Notes: a model not told the origin generated them from the letters alone. Shown: positions 6,916-16,265, counted from the stretch's first letter. The stretch: DNA of 64,000 nt from an uncultured Nocardioides sp. (GCF_947488515.1 NZ_CANKZF010000003.1:186001-250000), one strand, 5' to 3'. A program made the numbers and translations.

Positions 6916-8991
6916 ATGGCTCGCAGCGTCTACGTGGCCGGCGTCGAGGGATTCACCGGCAAGTCCGCTGTCGCGCTCGGGGTGCTCGAGCAGCTGTCCC
7001 GCCGGGTGGCACGGGTCGCGGTCTTCCGCCCAGTGGTCCGCGCCGAGGCGTCCACCGGTGAGGTCCACGACTACGTCCTGGACCTGCTCGTCTCGCACGA
7101 CGCCGTCTCGTTGTCGTACGACGAGTGCGCGGGCGTCAGCTACGACGACGTGCACGCCGACCCGGACGGCGCGATGGACCGCATCGTCGCGCGCTACCAC
7201 CAGGTCGCCGAGCAGAGCGACGCCGTGGTCATCGTCGGCAGCGACTACACCGACGTCGGCGCCCCGGCGGAGTTCGCCTTCAACGCCCGGGTAGCGGCCA
7301 ACCTCGGCGCGCCCGTCCTGCTGGTGCTCAACGGCCAGGGGAGGGGAGTCGACCAGCTCTGCTCGGCGGCGTCGATGGCACAGGCCGAGCTCGCCGCCAA
7401 CCACGCGACGCTCTTCGCCGTCATCGCCAACCGCGTCGACCCCGAGGCCACCGACCGGACGGCGACGGCGCTGCGCCGCGAGGGCGTGCCCGCCTTCGCG
7501 CTGCCCGAGCAGCCCCTGCTCAGCGCGCCCTCCGTCGGCGACCTGATGGCCGCGTGCGACGGCCGCCTCGTGCGGGGCGACGAGACCCAGCTCGCGCGCG
7601 AGGTCCCCGGCCTGGTGGTCGCCGCGATGACGCTCCCCAACGTGCTCGACCGGCTCTTCGACGGCGCGCTCGTCGTCACGCCCGGCGACCGTCCCGAGGT
7701 GGTCCTCGGCGTCCTCACCGCCCACCAGTCGGCCAGCTTCCCGCAGATCTCCGGCATCGTGCTCAACGGCGGGCTCGACCTGCCCGAGCAGATCGACCGG
7801 CTCCTCGACGGGCTCGACGTGGCGCTGCCGATCATCGCGACCGACCTCGGCACCCACGCCACCTCGACGAGCCTGACCAACCGTAGGGGTCGCCTCGACA
7901 AGGACTCCCCGCGCAAGGTCGCGACAGCCCTGACGCTCTTCGCCGAGCACGTCGACGGCGAGGAGCTGATGAGCGGCCTCGAGGTGGCGCGCACCTCGGT
8001 CGTCACGCCGTTGATGTTCGAGCACAAGGTCCTCGACGATGCGATCGCCGACCGTCGCCACATCGTGCTGCCAGAGGGGGAGGAGGAGCGGATCCTGCGC
8101 GCCGCCGACATCCTGCTGCGCCGCAACGTCGCCGACCTGACCCTGCTCGGCGACCCGATGATCGTCCGGGCGAAGGCCGCCCACCTCGGCATCGACGTCT
8201 CGGGCGCGCGCCTGCTCAGCCCCTACGACGAGGAGCTGCGCGAGCGGTTCGCGCAGGAGTACCGCCAGCGGCGCGCCCACAAGGGCATCGACCTCGAGGC
8301 GGCCCGCGACATCGTGGTCGACGTGTCCTACTTCGGCACGATGATGGTCGAGCTCGGCCTCGCCGACGGGATGGTGTCGGGGGCGGTGCACACCACCGCC
8401 CACACCATCCGGCCGGCCCTCGAGGTCATCCGCACGGTGCCCGAGGTGTCGGTGGTGTCGTCGGTCTTCTTCATGTGCCTCAAGGACCAGGTGCTCGTCT
8501 ACGGCGACTGCGCGGTCAATCCCGACCCCACCGCCACCCAGCTCGCCGACATCGCGGTCGCGTCGGCCCGCACCGCCGCCGCCTTCGGGGTCGAGCCGCG
8601 GGTCGCGATGCTGTCGTACTCCACCGGCACCTCCGGCAGTGGCACCGACGTCGAGAAGGTCACCCAGGCGACGGCGATGGTCCGCGAGCGCGCGCCGGAC
8701 CTGCTCGTCGAGGGCCCGATCCAGTACGACGCCGCGATCGACGTCGCGGTCGCGCGGACCAAGCTGCCCGACTCCGCCGTCGCCGGGCGGGCGACGGTCT
8801 TCGTCTTCCCCGACCTCAACACGGGCAACAACACCTACAAGGCCGTGCAGCGCTCGGCCGGCGCGCTGGCGGTCGGTCCGGTCCTGCAGGGCCTCCGCAA
8901 GCCGGTCAACGACCTCTCGCGGGGCGCGCTGGTGCGCGACATCGTCAACACGGTGGCGATCACCGCCATCCAGGCGCAGGAGCGGTCGTGA
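6916..8991 (+). CDS. pta: Phosphate acetyltransferase
   Basis: A 691-residue enzyme of the long Pta class. It interconverts acetyl-CoA plus phosphate with acetyl-phosphate plus CoA. Residues 1-210 form a BioD/AAA_26-like P-loop domain, whose expected Walker A area reads GVEGFTGKSAVALGV; 215-330 are the DRTGG regulatory domain; 360-690 are the PTA catalytic domain, including SYSTGTSGSGTDVEKV and the C-terminal PVNDLSRG. All domains appear intact. The stop overlaps the ackA GTG by 4 bp (GTGA), so the two are translationally coupled. The start is fixed by a leaderless -10 box. It makes or consumes acetyl-phosphate in overflow or acetate-scavenging metabolism. Confidence 0.96.
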   Translation: MARSVYVAGVEGFTGKSAVALGVLEQLSRRVARVAVFRPVVRAEASTGEVHDYVLDLLVSHDAVSLSYDECAGVSYDDVHADPDGAMDRIVARYHQVAEQSDAVVIVGSDYTDVGAPAEFAFNARVAANLGAPVLLVLNGQGRGVDQLCSAASMAQAELAANHATLFAVIANRVDPEATDRTATALRREGVPAFALPEQPLLSAPSVGDLMAACDGRLVRGDETQLAREVPGLVVAAMTLPNVLDRLFDGALVVTPGDRPEVVLGVLTAHQSASFPQISGIVLNGGLDLPEQIDRLLDGLDVALPIIATDLGTHATSTSLTNRRGRLDKDSPRKVATALTLFAEHVDGEELMSGLEVARTSVVTPLMFEHKVLDDAIADRRHIVLPEGEEERILRAADILLRRNVADLTLLGDPMIVRAKAAHLGIDVSGARLLSPYDEELRERFAQEYRQRRAHKGIDLEAARDIVVDVSYFGTMMVELGLADGMVSGAVHTTAHTIRPALEVIRTVPEVSVVSSVFFMCLKDQVLVYGDCAVNPDPTATQLADIAVASARTAAAFGVEPRVAMLSYSTGTSGSGTDVEKVTQATAMVRERAPDLLVEGPIQYDAAIDVAVARTKLPDSAVAGRATVFVFPDLNTGNNTYKAVQRSAGALAVGPVLQGLRKPVNDLSRGALVRDIVNTVAITAIQAQERS

Positions 8992-10187
8992 CCGATCGGG
9001 TGCTGGTCCTCAACGCGGGGTCGTCGTCGCTGAAGTACAGCCTGCTCGACGGCAGCACCGGTGCCGTCGAGGCGTCCGGGACCGTGGAGCGGATCGGTGA
9101 GGACAGCGGCACGCTGACACACACCGTGGGCGGCGAGGAGCACACAGAGGAGCGGCGCATCGCGGACTTCGAGGACGCGCTGCGTTCGGCGCTCGACGCC
9201 TTCGACCGGCACGGTCCGGCGATCGGCACGAGCGGGCTGGCCGTGGTGGGTCACCGCGTCGTGCACGGCGGCGACCTCTTCTCCGAGCCGGCGGTGGTCG
9301 ACGACCGGCTGCTCGCCACCGTCGAGGACCTCGTGCCGCTCGCCCCGCTGCACAACCCCGCCAACCTGGAAGGCCTCCGGGTCGCGCGACGGCTCTTCCC
9401 CGACGTGCCGCAGGTCGCGGTCTTCGACACGGCGTTCCACCAGACGATGCCCGAGCACGCCTACACCTACGCCGTGCCGGTGGCCTGGCGCGAGGAGCAC
9501 CGGATCCGCCGCTACGGCTTCCACGGCACGTCCTACGCCTTCGTCTCCCGCCGCGCCGCCGAGCTGCTCGGCCGTCCGGTCGAGGACACCAACCTCGTCG
9601 TGCTGCACCTCGGCAACGGGGCGTCAGCCGCCGCGGTCCGGGGCGGTCGGTCCGTCGACACCTCGATGGGGTTGACCCCGCTCGAGGGACTGGTGATGGG
9701 CACCCGGTCCGGCGATCTGGACCCGGCGATCCACGGCCACCTGCACCGCGAGCTCGGCTGGTCGCTGGACGAGATCGACCGGGCCCTCTACCGCGACTCC
9801 GGACTTCGGGGCCTCTCCGGGGTCAACGACTTCCGCGAGCTGACCCGTCGCAAGGCAGCCGGCGACGAAGCGGCGAGGCTCGCCTTCGACGTCTACGCCT
9901 ACCGCGTCCGCAAGTACGTCGGCGCCTACTACGCGGCGCTCGGCGAGCTGCACGCCGTCGTCCTCACCGGTGGCGTCGGTCAGCACAGTGCCGAGCTCCG
10001 GGCCGCCGCGCTCGGCGGCCTGTCCCGGCTCGGGATCGTGCTCGACGCGCAGCGCAACGCGGCCACGGGCAAGGATGCCCGAGCCGTCTCGGCCGACGGC
10101 TCGGAGGTCGCTGTCCTCGTCGTCCCCACCGACGAGGAGTGGGAGATCGCCCGTCAGGCGCTGGAGCTCGTGCGCGCCTCTCGCTAG
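8988..10187 (+). CDS. ackA: Acetate kinase
   Basis: A 399-residue ASKHA-fold kinase of normal length; it converts acetyl-phosphate and ADP to acetate and ATP. Diagnostic segments are VLVLNAGSSSLKYSLL at the N-terminus (adenosine/phosphate site), GHRVVHGGDLF, the signature RRYGFHGTSYAF, the metal/phosphate segment LHLGNGASAAAV, and DTSMGLTPLEGLVMGTRSGD. The GTG start overlaps the pta stop by 4 bp. The gene is followed by a hairpin (10221-10250) before the convergent Ig-repeat gene. With pta it completes the acetate-forming pathway. Confidence 0.97.
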   Translation: MTDRVLVLNAGSSSLKYSLLDGSTGAVEASGTVERIGEDSGTLTHTVGGEEHTEERRIADFEDALRSALDAFDRHGPAIGTSGLAVVGHRVVHGGDLFSEPAVVDDRLLATVEDLVPLAPLHNPANLEGLRVARRLFPDVPQVAVFDTAFHQTMPEHAYTYAVPVAWREEHRIRRYGFHGTSYAFVSRRAAELLGRPVEDTNLVVLHLGNGASAAAVRGGRSVDTSMGLTPLEGLVMGTRSGDLDPAIHGHLHRELGWSLDEIDRALYRDSGLRGLSGVNDFRELTRRKAAGDEAARLAFDVYAYRVRKYVGAYYAALGELHAVVLTGGVGQHSAELRAAALGGLSRLGIVLDAQRNAATGKDARAVSADGSEVAVLVVPTDEEWEIARQALELVRASR

Positions 10188-10220
10188 ACGCTGGATCGGT
10201 GGACGAGCAGGGGGAGTCCC

Positions 10221-10250
10221 GTCACCTGCCCGGCTCGAGCCGGTCGTGAC
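10221..10250. terminator. Bidirectional hairpin between ackA and Ig-repeat gene
   Basis: GTCAC and GTGAC flank the palindrome CCGGCTCGAGCCGG (10230-10243), giving an extended stem between two convergent genes. No T-run, as is common in high-GC actinomycetes. Confidence 0.5.
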
Positions 10251-10261
10251 GGATCGGCTCC

Positions 10262-11725
10262 TCAGCGCAGTCGGGTCTGGTACGTCACCCGCGCGTAGTC
10301 GCTGGAGTTGCCGGCCGCATCGGTCGCCATCAGCCCGACGGCCACCGAGCTGCGGCGTCCGGTGAGCACGCCAGCGGTCGCGAAGAAGTCGCGGTCCAGC
10401 GTGAGGGTCCACGATCCGCTGGAGTCGGCAGTCGCCGAGCGGTAGGCGTTCGAGGTCGCGTCGTAGACGGTGACGCGCGCCCCGGGGCTGGTGGTGCCGG
10501 TCAGCGTGACAGGGGTGGAGGTCAGGGTGGAGCCGGGTGGGGGACTGACGACGACCGGTGTGGCCGGCGGGACGGAGTCGACCATCACGGACACGGAGTC
10601 CGTGACGGTCGTGCCGCCCGCGGACATGCGTGCGGTCAAGGTGTGCGTCCCGTCCGCCAGGAAGAGGCTGGTGCTCCACCGGCCCTCGAGGCACTGGCGG
10701 CTCTGGTCCTGCTCGCCGTCGACGGCGAGCTCGACGTACAGGTCACCGACGCAGGTGCCCTCGACGGCGACGAAGGTCTGCTGGATGCTGCCGTCCCCGG
10801 GCGAGGTGATGCTCAGGCTGGTGTCGAGGAGCTCCACGGTGTGGACGATGCAGTCGTCGGCGATCGAGTCGCCCTGCCAGTTGACCTTCCGTGCGCAGAT
10901 CTCGTGAGTGCCCCAGTCGACGGTGACGGGGGCCGACCACTGACCGTCCGTCGCGGTCGCACCGGTGGTGTAGACGCCGTCGACGTAGATCTGCACCGTG
11001 GGGTCGATGTTCGAGCTCTCGGTGCCCGAGATGACCAGCTCGGTCCAATCGCCGGTGGAACCGTCCTCCGGGGAGGTGATCGCCACCGTGGCCACCGGGA
11101 CCGGCGCCGACGCGAAGGTGTGCGTGATCGACGCGACGACCGTGCTGCCGTCGAGCGCCAGCTGCTCGACGGCGAGCGTGTGCTCGCCCTCCGGGACGTC
11201 CACGTAGCGTCGGTAGTACTGGTAGGAGTCGCAGAAGATCTCCTCCGACTGACCGTCCAGCGTCAGCCGCACCGTGGACCCGCCATGGCAGCCACCCCCG
11301 GCCGTGAAGGTGCTCTGGACGGATGCGCCGTCGTCGGGGAAGAGGCTGAGGTACTGACCGTCGACCGCGGCGGTGTAGGTGATGCACGTCCGACCGATCG
11401 ACACGCCGGCGTCGAACGCCTCGGCGCAGATCTGCGTGGTGCCGGCCGGCATCGAGTTGACGAGGGTGCCCCACTGGCCCTTCACCACCCAGGTCTCGTA
11501 GGTGTTCGGGTCGCCGGCGACCGTGATCACGACGGTGGTGGCACGTTTCGCTGTACCGGCCACCTGGACGTTGACGTCGTCACCCGTCGCCTCGTCAATC
11601 GGAGTGGTGATGGTGATGGCACCCCCGGGCGGGGGCGCGGCCGTGGCCACTCCTGCCGGGCCGAGCACGACCAGCGCTGACACCAGCGCGATGACGAAGC
11701 GACGTACGCACCTGACACCGACCAT
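10262..11725 (-). CDS. Secreted Ig-like repeat protein
   Basis: A 487-residue exported protein. The first 34 residues are a Sec signal (RRFVIALVSALVVLGPAGVATAA). The mature part is built of bacterial Ig-like modules arranged as two A-B pairs: type A modules open with ITxTTP/ITSPEDGST and close with ICAEA or ICARK; type B modules contain a C-x-G pair and a GEHTL/GTHTL strand. A final Big-type Ig domain (TPATPVVVSPPPGSTLTSTPV) ends the chain. No anchor or catalytic motif is seen, so a surface or matrix structural or adhesive role is the best guess. ATG at 11725 is chosen for GGGAG 5 nt upstream and for the signal peptide. Confidence 0.8.
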   Translation of the reverse strand: MVGVRCVRRFVIALVSALVVLGPAGVATAAPPPGGAITITTPIDEATGDDVNVQVAGTAKRATTVVITVAGDPNTYETWVVKGQWGTLVNSMPAGTTQICAEAFDAGVSIGRTCITYTAAVDGQYLSLFPDDGASVQSTFTAGGGCHGGSTVRLTLDGQSEEIFCDSYQYYRRYVDVPEGEHTLAVEQLALDGSTVVASITHTFASAPVPVATVAITSPEDGSTGDWTELVISGTESSNIDPTVQIYVDGVYTTGATATDGQWSAPVTVDWGTHEICARKVNWQGDSIADDCIVHTVELLDTSLSITSPGDGSIQQTFVAVEGTCVGDLYVELAVDGEQDQSRQCLEGRWSTSLFLADGTHTLTARMSAGGTTVTDSVSVMVDSVPPATPVVVSPPPGSTLTSTPVTLTGTTSPGARVTVYDATSNAYRSATADSSGSWTLTLDRDFFATAGVLTGRRSSVAVGLMATDAAGNSSDYARVTYQTRLR

Positions 11726-11805
11726 CAGAACTCCCAAGATGATGGGGCCTCGCCAGGCCCGTGCCCAGAAGACATCGATGGGTGCGGCCATCGCAAGGGG
11801 TGCTT

Positions 11806-11819
11806 CACCCGAGAGGGTG
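11806..11819. promoter_or_regulatory. CACCC/GGGTG palindrome upstream of Ig-repeat gene
   Basis: CACCC, four bases, GGGTG: a perfect 5-bp dyad about 80 bp before the start at 11725. It may be an operator or part of the leader. Confidence 0.3.
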
Positions 11820-11923
11820 GACCTACGACCCCGAGCCCCGTACGGCTCGAGTCACGACGCCGACCCGGACCGCCTCGGCGTGGAGACGTGCCCGGATCGG
11901 CACCGGACTCGAAGCAGGATGGG

Positions 11924-12199
11924 TCAGCCGTTGACGGCGTTCTTGAACGCAGCAGCCGGCTTGAACGCCGGCGCCTTGCTGGCGGCGATCTCCATGGTCT
12001 CGCCGGTCTGCGGGTTGCGGCCCGTGCGAGCGGACCGCTCACGGGACTCGAAGGTCCCGAAGCCCGGGACGGTCACCTTGTCACCGCCGGCGACGGCCTT
12101 GGTGATGGAGGTGATGACGGCCTCGAGGGCCTTGTCGGCCTGGGCGTTGCTCAGCTCGGCGTGCGAGGCGATTGCGTCGCGCAGTTCAGTCTTGTTCAC
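11924..12199 (-). CDS. HU family DNA-binding protein
   Basis: A 91-residue nucleoid protein of standard HU length. It begins NKTELRDAIAS, carries the conserved core KVTVPGFGTFESRERSARTGRNP (strand, turn and DNA-clamping arm) with the arm proline in RNPQTGE, and ends in the helix AFKPAAAFKNAVNG. It lacks the lysine/alanine-rich tail found on the long HupB of mycobacteria and Streptomyces HupS. The GTG start at 12199 has AGGAG 7 nt upstream. It binds DNA nonspecifically and bends it. It is preceded by a 240-bp upstream region containing a TCACCCTT element near 12280. Confidence 0.95.
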   Translation of the reverse strand: MNKTELRDAIASHAELSNAQADKALEAVITSITKAVAGGDKVTVPGFGTFESRERSARTGRNPQTGETMEIAASKAPAFKPAAAFKNAVNG

Positions 12200-12443
12200 G
12201 TAGTGCTCCTGCTCGTCGGTTACGGACAGCGGCCATTCAACATCGCCGCTCGGGATCGGTGCGCGGTGACCCAACCCCCAAGGGTGATCACACGTTACGG
12301 CGCCCGGATCTCGGAGGGGCTGTCCTGCTGTCGCTGGATCGGCAGATCCGCGCGCATCGCAGCTTGTCAGGGCTGCGGCGATCTGACCTGGGGCCGCGCC
12401 GCGACGGTGGTGTGGCGGCGCGGATCGCTCCACGAGACGCGAG

Positions 12444-12884
12444 TCAGCTCACGCAGTACTCGTTGCCCTCCGGGTCGTGCATGACGACGTAGTAGAGCGA
12501 TTCTCCCGGCTCGTCGCCTCGTGTCCGCCGCTCCACCGTTGCCCCGAGAGCGGTCAGCTCGCCCACGCGTTCCTCCACGATCTCGACCCGGGCCTCCATG
12601 GTGAGGGCGTCGTCGCGGCCGGTGGGGTACAGGTCGAGGTGGAGCCGGTTCTTCCCGGACTTCGACTCAGGGACCTTCTGGAACCAGATGGGTGGGCGGA
12701 GGCCCTCGGGGTCGAAGATGCGGTCGTCGAAGGCTTGGTCGTTCCCGAGGCGAGCGCGGTAGTGCTGGCCCCACGTGGTGTCGCGGTCAAGAGGAGGAAC
12801 CGGCTCGTAGCCCAGCGCCTGTGCCCAGAACCGTGCCATTCCGGGTGGATCGTTGGCGTCGAACGCCAGCTGCCAGAAGGTCAT
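12444..12884 (-). CDS. VOC family protein (glyoxalase-like)
   Basis: A 146-residue protein of the vicinal-oxygen-chelate fold, Glyoxalase_6 type. The start FWQLAFDANDPPGMARFWAQALGY and the end VVMHDPEGNEYCV are the two halves typical of the beta-alpha-beta-beta-beta modules; the Glu in GNEYCV and the His in LHLDLYP are likely metal ligands. Substrate unknown; relatives include antibiotic-binding and dioxygenase-like proteins. The ATG follows a leaderless -10 box by 7 nt. It diverges from the NUDIX gene. Confidence 0.85.
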   Translation of the reverse strand: MTFWQLAFDANDPPGMARFWAQALGYEPVPPLDRDTTWGQHYRARLGNDQAFDDRIFDPEGLRPPIWFQKVPESKSGKNRLHLDLYPTGRDDALTMEARVEIVEERVGELTALGATVERRTRGDEPGESLYYVVMHDPEGNEYCVS

Positions 12885-12891
12885 GCAGGCA

Positions 12892-12897
12892 ACGCTA
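12892..12897 (-). promoter_or_regulatory. -10 box, leaderless start of VOC gene
   Basis: Minus-strand TAGCGT, 7 nt, then the ATG at 12884; no Shine-Dalgarno. Confidence 0.6.
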
Positions 12898-12983
12898 GAT
12901 CGCCTTGCGCCGGCGCGTCCCTGGTCCGCCCCCGGTGAACCTCACGACCGTCGCCTGTCGGACGCCCGTGATGTGATCCGCAG

Positions 12984-13394
12984 ATGCCCAGAGTCGTCGT
13001 CGGCGCGCTGGTTCGAGGAGATCGGGTGCTGCTCGGTCACCGGAGTCCGAGCAAGCGCGCCTACCCGGACGTGTGGGACCTGCCGGGCGGGGTCGTCGAG
13101 GACGGAGAGTCGGAGATGGAGGCGCTGGCTCGCGAGCTGCACGAGGAGCTCGGCGTGCGGATAGCAACCGACTCGACGTCCCACCTGTGCCGGGTCGTCG
13201 CGGTCCCTGCAGGAGGGCCGGTGCTGCTGAGCGCGTGGCTGGTGACCAGGTGGGAGGGGACGCCGGCCAACCTCGCTCCCGATGAACACCTCGACATCGC
13301 CTGGTTCGGCCTGACGGAGCTGCCTGCTCTCGCCCACCGGCTCGTGCGCGAGAGCCTGCTCCGCGCGACGCGATCGCCCGCACCGCACGACTAG
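12984..13394 (+). CDS. NUDIX hydrolase
   Basis: A 136-residue protein with a complete Nudix box, GGVVEDGESEMEALARELHEELGV (G-x5-E-x7-REL-x-EELG), residues about 37-60, so all metal-binding glutamates are present. The rest shows the usual sandwich strands (WDLPGG before the box; LSAWLVTRWEG after). It hydrolyses a nucleoside diphosphate linked to some moiety; the MutT-like size and GHRSPSKRAYPDVWDLPG resemble ADP-ribose or oxidised-nucleotide hydrolases, but the substrate cannot be read from sequence. Its stop overlaps the convergent ligase gene by 4 bp. Confidence 0.88.
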   Translation: MPRVVVGALVRGDRVLLGHRSPSKRAYPDVWDLPGGVVEDGESEMEALARELHEELGVRIATDSTSHLCRVVAVPAGGPVLLSAWLVTRWEGTPANLAPDEHLDIAWFGLTELPALAHRLVRESLLRATRSPAPHD

Positions 13395-16075
13395 GAACGC
13401 AACCGGCGCGGGATGCCGGTGTCGAGCTCGGGCGGCTCGGCGATGCGGAGCTTCACATCGACGCAGAAGAGGCCGTGCGCGTTGACGACGACGGGCTCGA
13501 GGGTGAGGTCGGAGACGTGGGGGACGTCCGCGGCCAGCCGGCCCACGGAGGTCACCAGCGCCTCGAGCGGGGCGAGGTCGACCTCCTCGAGGCCGTGGTC
13601 GCCGACCAGCTGGGGCCACAGCCGTAGCGCCCGCACCGCGCGGGCGGCGTCGGCGGCCCCGACGGGCGGCAGCAGCAGCACCTCGTCGGCCCAGCTGCCG
13701 ACCGGTCCGGCAGATCCGCCGGCGACCCGGACGAGCGGGCCGAGCTGCGGGTCGCGGACCAGGCCGATGGATGCGAGGTGGCCCAGCACCAGCGGCTGGA
13801 CGAGCACGTCGACCCGGTCGTGGCCGAGCTCCTCGGCGAAGCGTCGTACGGCGTCGGCGACGTCGCTGCCGGTGCGCAGGTCGATCCGCACCAGGCCGCG
13901 GTCGGACTTGTGCAGCACCGTCGGGTCGGCCACCTTCACGGCCACCGGGTAGCCGATCTCCGCCGCGGCCGCCTCCGCCTCGTCCGGCCCGTCAGCGATA
14001 CGGCCGACGAGGTGGATGCCGTAGGGCGCCAGCAGCTCGGCCTGGGCAGAGGGCGCCAACCACTCCGGCTCCCCGCGCCGGGCGGCCAGCCGCGACCGCG
14101 CCCAGGCGCGGGCGTGCACGCCCCGGGTGCCGAGCTCGACCTCCGGCTGGTCGGCCGGCACCCGTCGCCACGCGGCGTAGCGCATGGCCCGGCCGAGCGC
14201 CCCGATCGCCGCATCGGTCGTGCGGTAGACGGTGACACCGGGGAGCCCGCGGGCGGCGTCGAAGGCAGCGCCCGGCGTGACCAGCAGCAGGGGTACGTCG
14301 GCGCCCGCCGGCCGCGCCCGGGCGACGGCGTCGAACAGCGCGTCGCGGTCGGCCAGCCGGTTGGCCACCAGCATCACCAGGACGGCGTCGGCCTCGCCCG
14401 CGTCGAGCACGGCGCGGAGCGCGGCGGTGAGCTCGGCGGGCGTGACGTCGGCTCCGAGGTCCACCGGGTTGCGGACGTCGACCGCGCCCGGCACGGCCGC
14501 GCGCAGGGCACCGCTCAGGTCGTACGACGACGGCGCGACGACCATGCCCTGGCCGTCGGCCCGGTCGGTCGTGAGGGCGCCCACGCCGCCGGTGTTGGAG
14601 ACGATGCACACCCGGAGCCCGGCCGGCAGCGGCTGCTGCACGAGGAGCAGCGCGGTCTCGGTCAGCTCGGCGCCGGTGCGGCAGGCGATCACCCCCGACT
14701 GGTCGAGCAGCGCGTCGACCCCGACGCCGACGGTCGAGGAGGCGGACGGGTCCTGGCGGGCCCGGGAGCGGCCGCCCACGACGGCCAGCAGCGGCTTCTG
14801 CTCGGCGAAGCGGCGAGCGGTGCGGGCGAACTTGAGCGCGTTGCCGAAGGACTCGAGGTAGAGCGCGCCCGCCGCGACCGACTCGTCGTCCATCCAGGCC
14901 GCGAGGAGGTCGTTGCTCGACACGTCGACCTTGTCGCCGAGGGAGACGAAGGCCTGCACGCCGAGCCCGACGTCGCGAGCGAGGTCGAGCAGCGCGAAGC
15001 CCATCCCTCCCGACTGGGACGCGACGGCGAGGCCGCCCACCTCGGGCACGTCGTGGAGGAGAGTCGCGTTGAGGCCGGCGCCGTTGGCCAGCACGCCCTG
15101 CGAGTTGGGGCCGACCAGCCGGAGGCTGTGCGCGCGGGCCAGGGTGAGCAGCTCGTGGCGACGCTCGTCGCTCCCGTTGCCCGAGAAGCCCGACGAGATG
15201 ACGACCGCTGCCCCGGCTCCGTTGGCGGCGGCGTCGCGCAGCACGTCCGCGACCCCGTCGGCAGGCACGGCGACGACGACCAGGTCGACCGGACCGTCGA
15301 CGTCGGCCAGGCTGCGGACGGTCGGCAACCCGTCGATGACGTCGGCCTCCGGGTGCACCACGTGCACGGCGCCGGCGTAGGCCGAGCTGCGGATCGCGTC
15401 GAGCACGCCGTGCCCGAAACCGCCCGCCGATCGCCGTACGCCGACCACGGCGACGCTCGCCGGGTGCAGCAACGGCCGGAGCGACCGGGCTGCGGCACGC
15501 CACTCCCGCTGGTCGGCTGCCTCGACCGCCTCACGGGAGGCGTCGGTTCGCAGCTCCACCTCCACCTCGCCCTGGATCGTCCGGCGGGTGGCACCGAACC
15601 CGGCCGCGCGGAAGACGCGCAGCATCCCGTAGTTGTCGCCGAGGACCTCCGCCTCGAAGCGGCTGACCCCGTGCTGCCGGCCGAGCGCGGCGAGGTGCTC
15701 GAGCAGCAGGCTGCCCAGGCCCCGGCCGCGGTCCTCGTCGGCGACCAGGAACGCGACCTCAGCGGTGCCGGGGGAGAGCAGCTCGGCGGTCGCCAGGCCG
15801 GCGACCCGCCCGCGCACGAGCGCCACCAGGGCCGCCGACGCGGTGTTGTCCGGAGCGAAGAGGTGGTCGACGTAGAGCCGACCGGCCTCCCGGCTGGGGG
15901 AGAAGAAGCGCAGGCGCAGCGTGTCCACGGACACCGACTCGTGCAGCGCGAGCACCGCGTCGCGGTCGTCCTCGCGCAACGACCGGATCACCGCGACCGT
16001 CCCGTCGGCGAGCAGCACGTCCGCTGGCTCCGCGCTCCAGTCCCGGGGGGCGAGGGGGGCCACCGAGTCGGTCAC
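13391..16075 (-). CDS. GNAT acetyltransferase / NDP-forming acyl-CoA ligase fusion (PatA-like)
   Basis: An 894-residue fusion. Residues about 20-170 are a GNAT domain with the acetyl-CoA loop DRGRGLGSLLLEHL; 225-340 a CoA-binding domain; 345-500 a succinyl-CoA-ligase-like domain (PEVGGLAVASQSGGMGFALLD); and 670-890 an ATP-grasp domain (PVAVKVADPTVLHKSD). Enzymes of this build include protein lysine acetyltransferases: PatZ has the GNAT last, whereas Streptomyces PatA has it first, as here. The likely role is acetylating and silencing acyl-CoA synthetases; direct ligase activity is possible. It lies 3 kb from pta-ackA. The start is a GTG in GAGCACGTG; tandem repeats sit just upstream. Confidence 0.88.
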   Translation of the reverse strand: MTDSVAPLAPRDWSAEPADVLLADGTVAVIRSLREDDRDAVLALHESVSVDTLRLRFFSPSREAGRLYVDHLFAPDNTASAALVALVRGRVAGLATAELLSPGTAEVAFLVADEDRGRGLGSLLLEHLAALGRQHGVSRFEAEVLGDNYGMLRVFRAAGFGATRRTIQGEVEVELRTDASREAVEAADQREWRAAARSLRPLLHPASVAVVGVRRSAGGFGHGVLDAIRSSAYAGAVHVVHPEADVIDGLPTVRSLADVDGPVDLVVVAVPADGVADVLRDAAANGAGAAVVISSGFSGNGSDERRHELLTLARAHSLRLVGPNSQGVLANGAGLNATLLHDVPEVGGLAVASQSGGMGFALLDLARDVGLGVQAFVSLGDKVDVSSNDLLAAWMDDESVAAGALYLESFGNALKFARTARRFAEQKPLLAVVGGRSRARQDPSASSTVGVGVDALLDQSGVIACRTGAELTETALLLVQQPLPAGLRVCIVSNTGGVGALTTDRADGQGMVVAPSSYDLSGALRAAVPGAVDVRNPVDLGADVTPAELTAALRAVLDAGEADAVLVMLVANRLADRDALFDAVARARPAGADVPLLLVTPGAAFDAARGLPGVTVYRTTDAAIGALGRAMRYAAWRRVPADQPEVELGTRGVHARAWARSRLAARRGEPEWLAPSAQAELLAPYGIHLVGRIADGPDEAEAAAAEIGYPVAVKVADPTVLHKSDRGLVRIDLRTGSDVADAVRRFAEELGHDRVDVLVQPLVLGHLASIGLVRDPQLGPLVRVAGGSAGPVGSWADEVLLLPPVGAADAARAVRALRLWPQLVGDHGLEEVDLAPLEALVTSVGRLAADVPHVSDLTLEPVVVNAHGLFCVDVKLRIAEPPELDTGIPRRLRS

Positions 16076-16084
16076 GTGCTCAAC

Positions 16085-16137
16085 GTGCCAGAGCCGACGC
16101 CGGGGTGCCAGAGCCGACACCGGGGTGGCCAGAGCCC
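16085..16137. repeat. 20-bp tandem repeat upstream of PatA-like gene
   Basis: GTGCCAGAGCCGACGCCGGG at 16085-16104 and a copy with one change at 16105-16124, then a partial third copy at 16125-16137. It starts 10 bp from the GTG of the ligase gene, so it lies in its promoter or leader. Confidence 0.7.
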
Positions 16138-16207
16138 TGACATCGCTTCTGTGAGCCCGCCGGAACGCTTCTGCGCAGACATTGAGAAAAGTCGCGGACC
16201 TTGTGTG

Positions 16208-16237
16208 TTGACGTCGTCGAATCTTGCTACCTACTGT
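16208..16237 (+). promoter_or_regulatory. Promoter of the giant ThuA/GSDH gene
   Basis: TTGACG (16208-16213), 18-nt spacer, TACTGT (16232-16237): a good vegetative-type promoter about 110 bp before the ATG at 16355. Confidence 0.6.
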
Positions 16238-16249
16238 GACAAACATCAC

Positions 16250-16265
16250 GGTGGCTCCAGCCACC
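16250..16265. repeat. GGTGGCT-cc-AGCCACC palindrome
   Basis: Perfect 7-bp dyad just after the -10 box, thus at the start of the transcript. It shares its arms with the palindrome at 3350-3364 and may be an operator or a 5' RNA hairpin. Confidence 0.5.
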
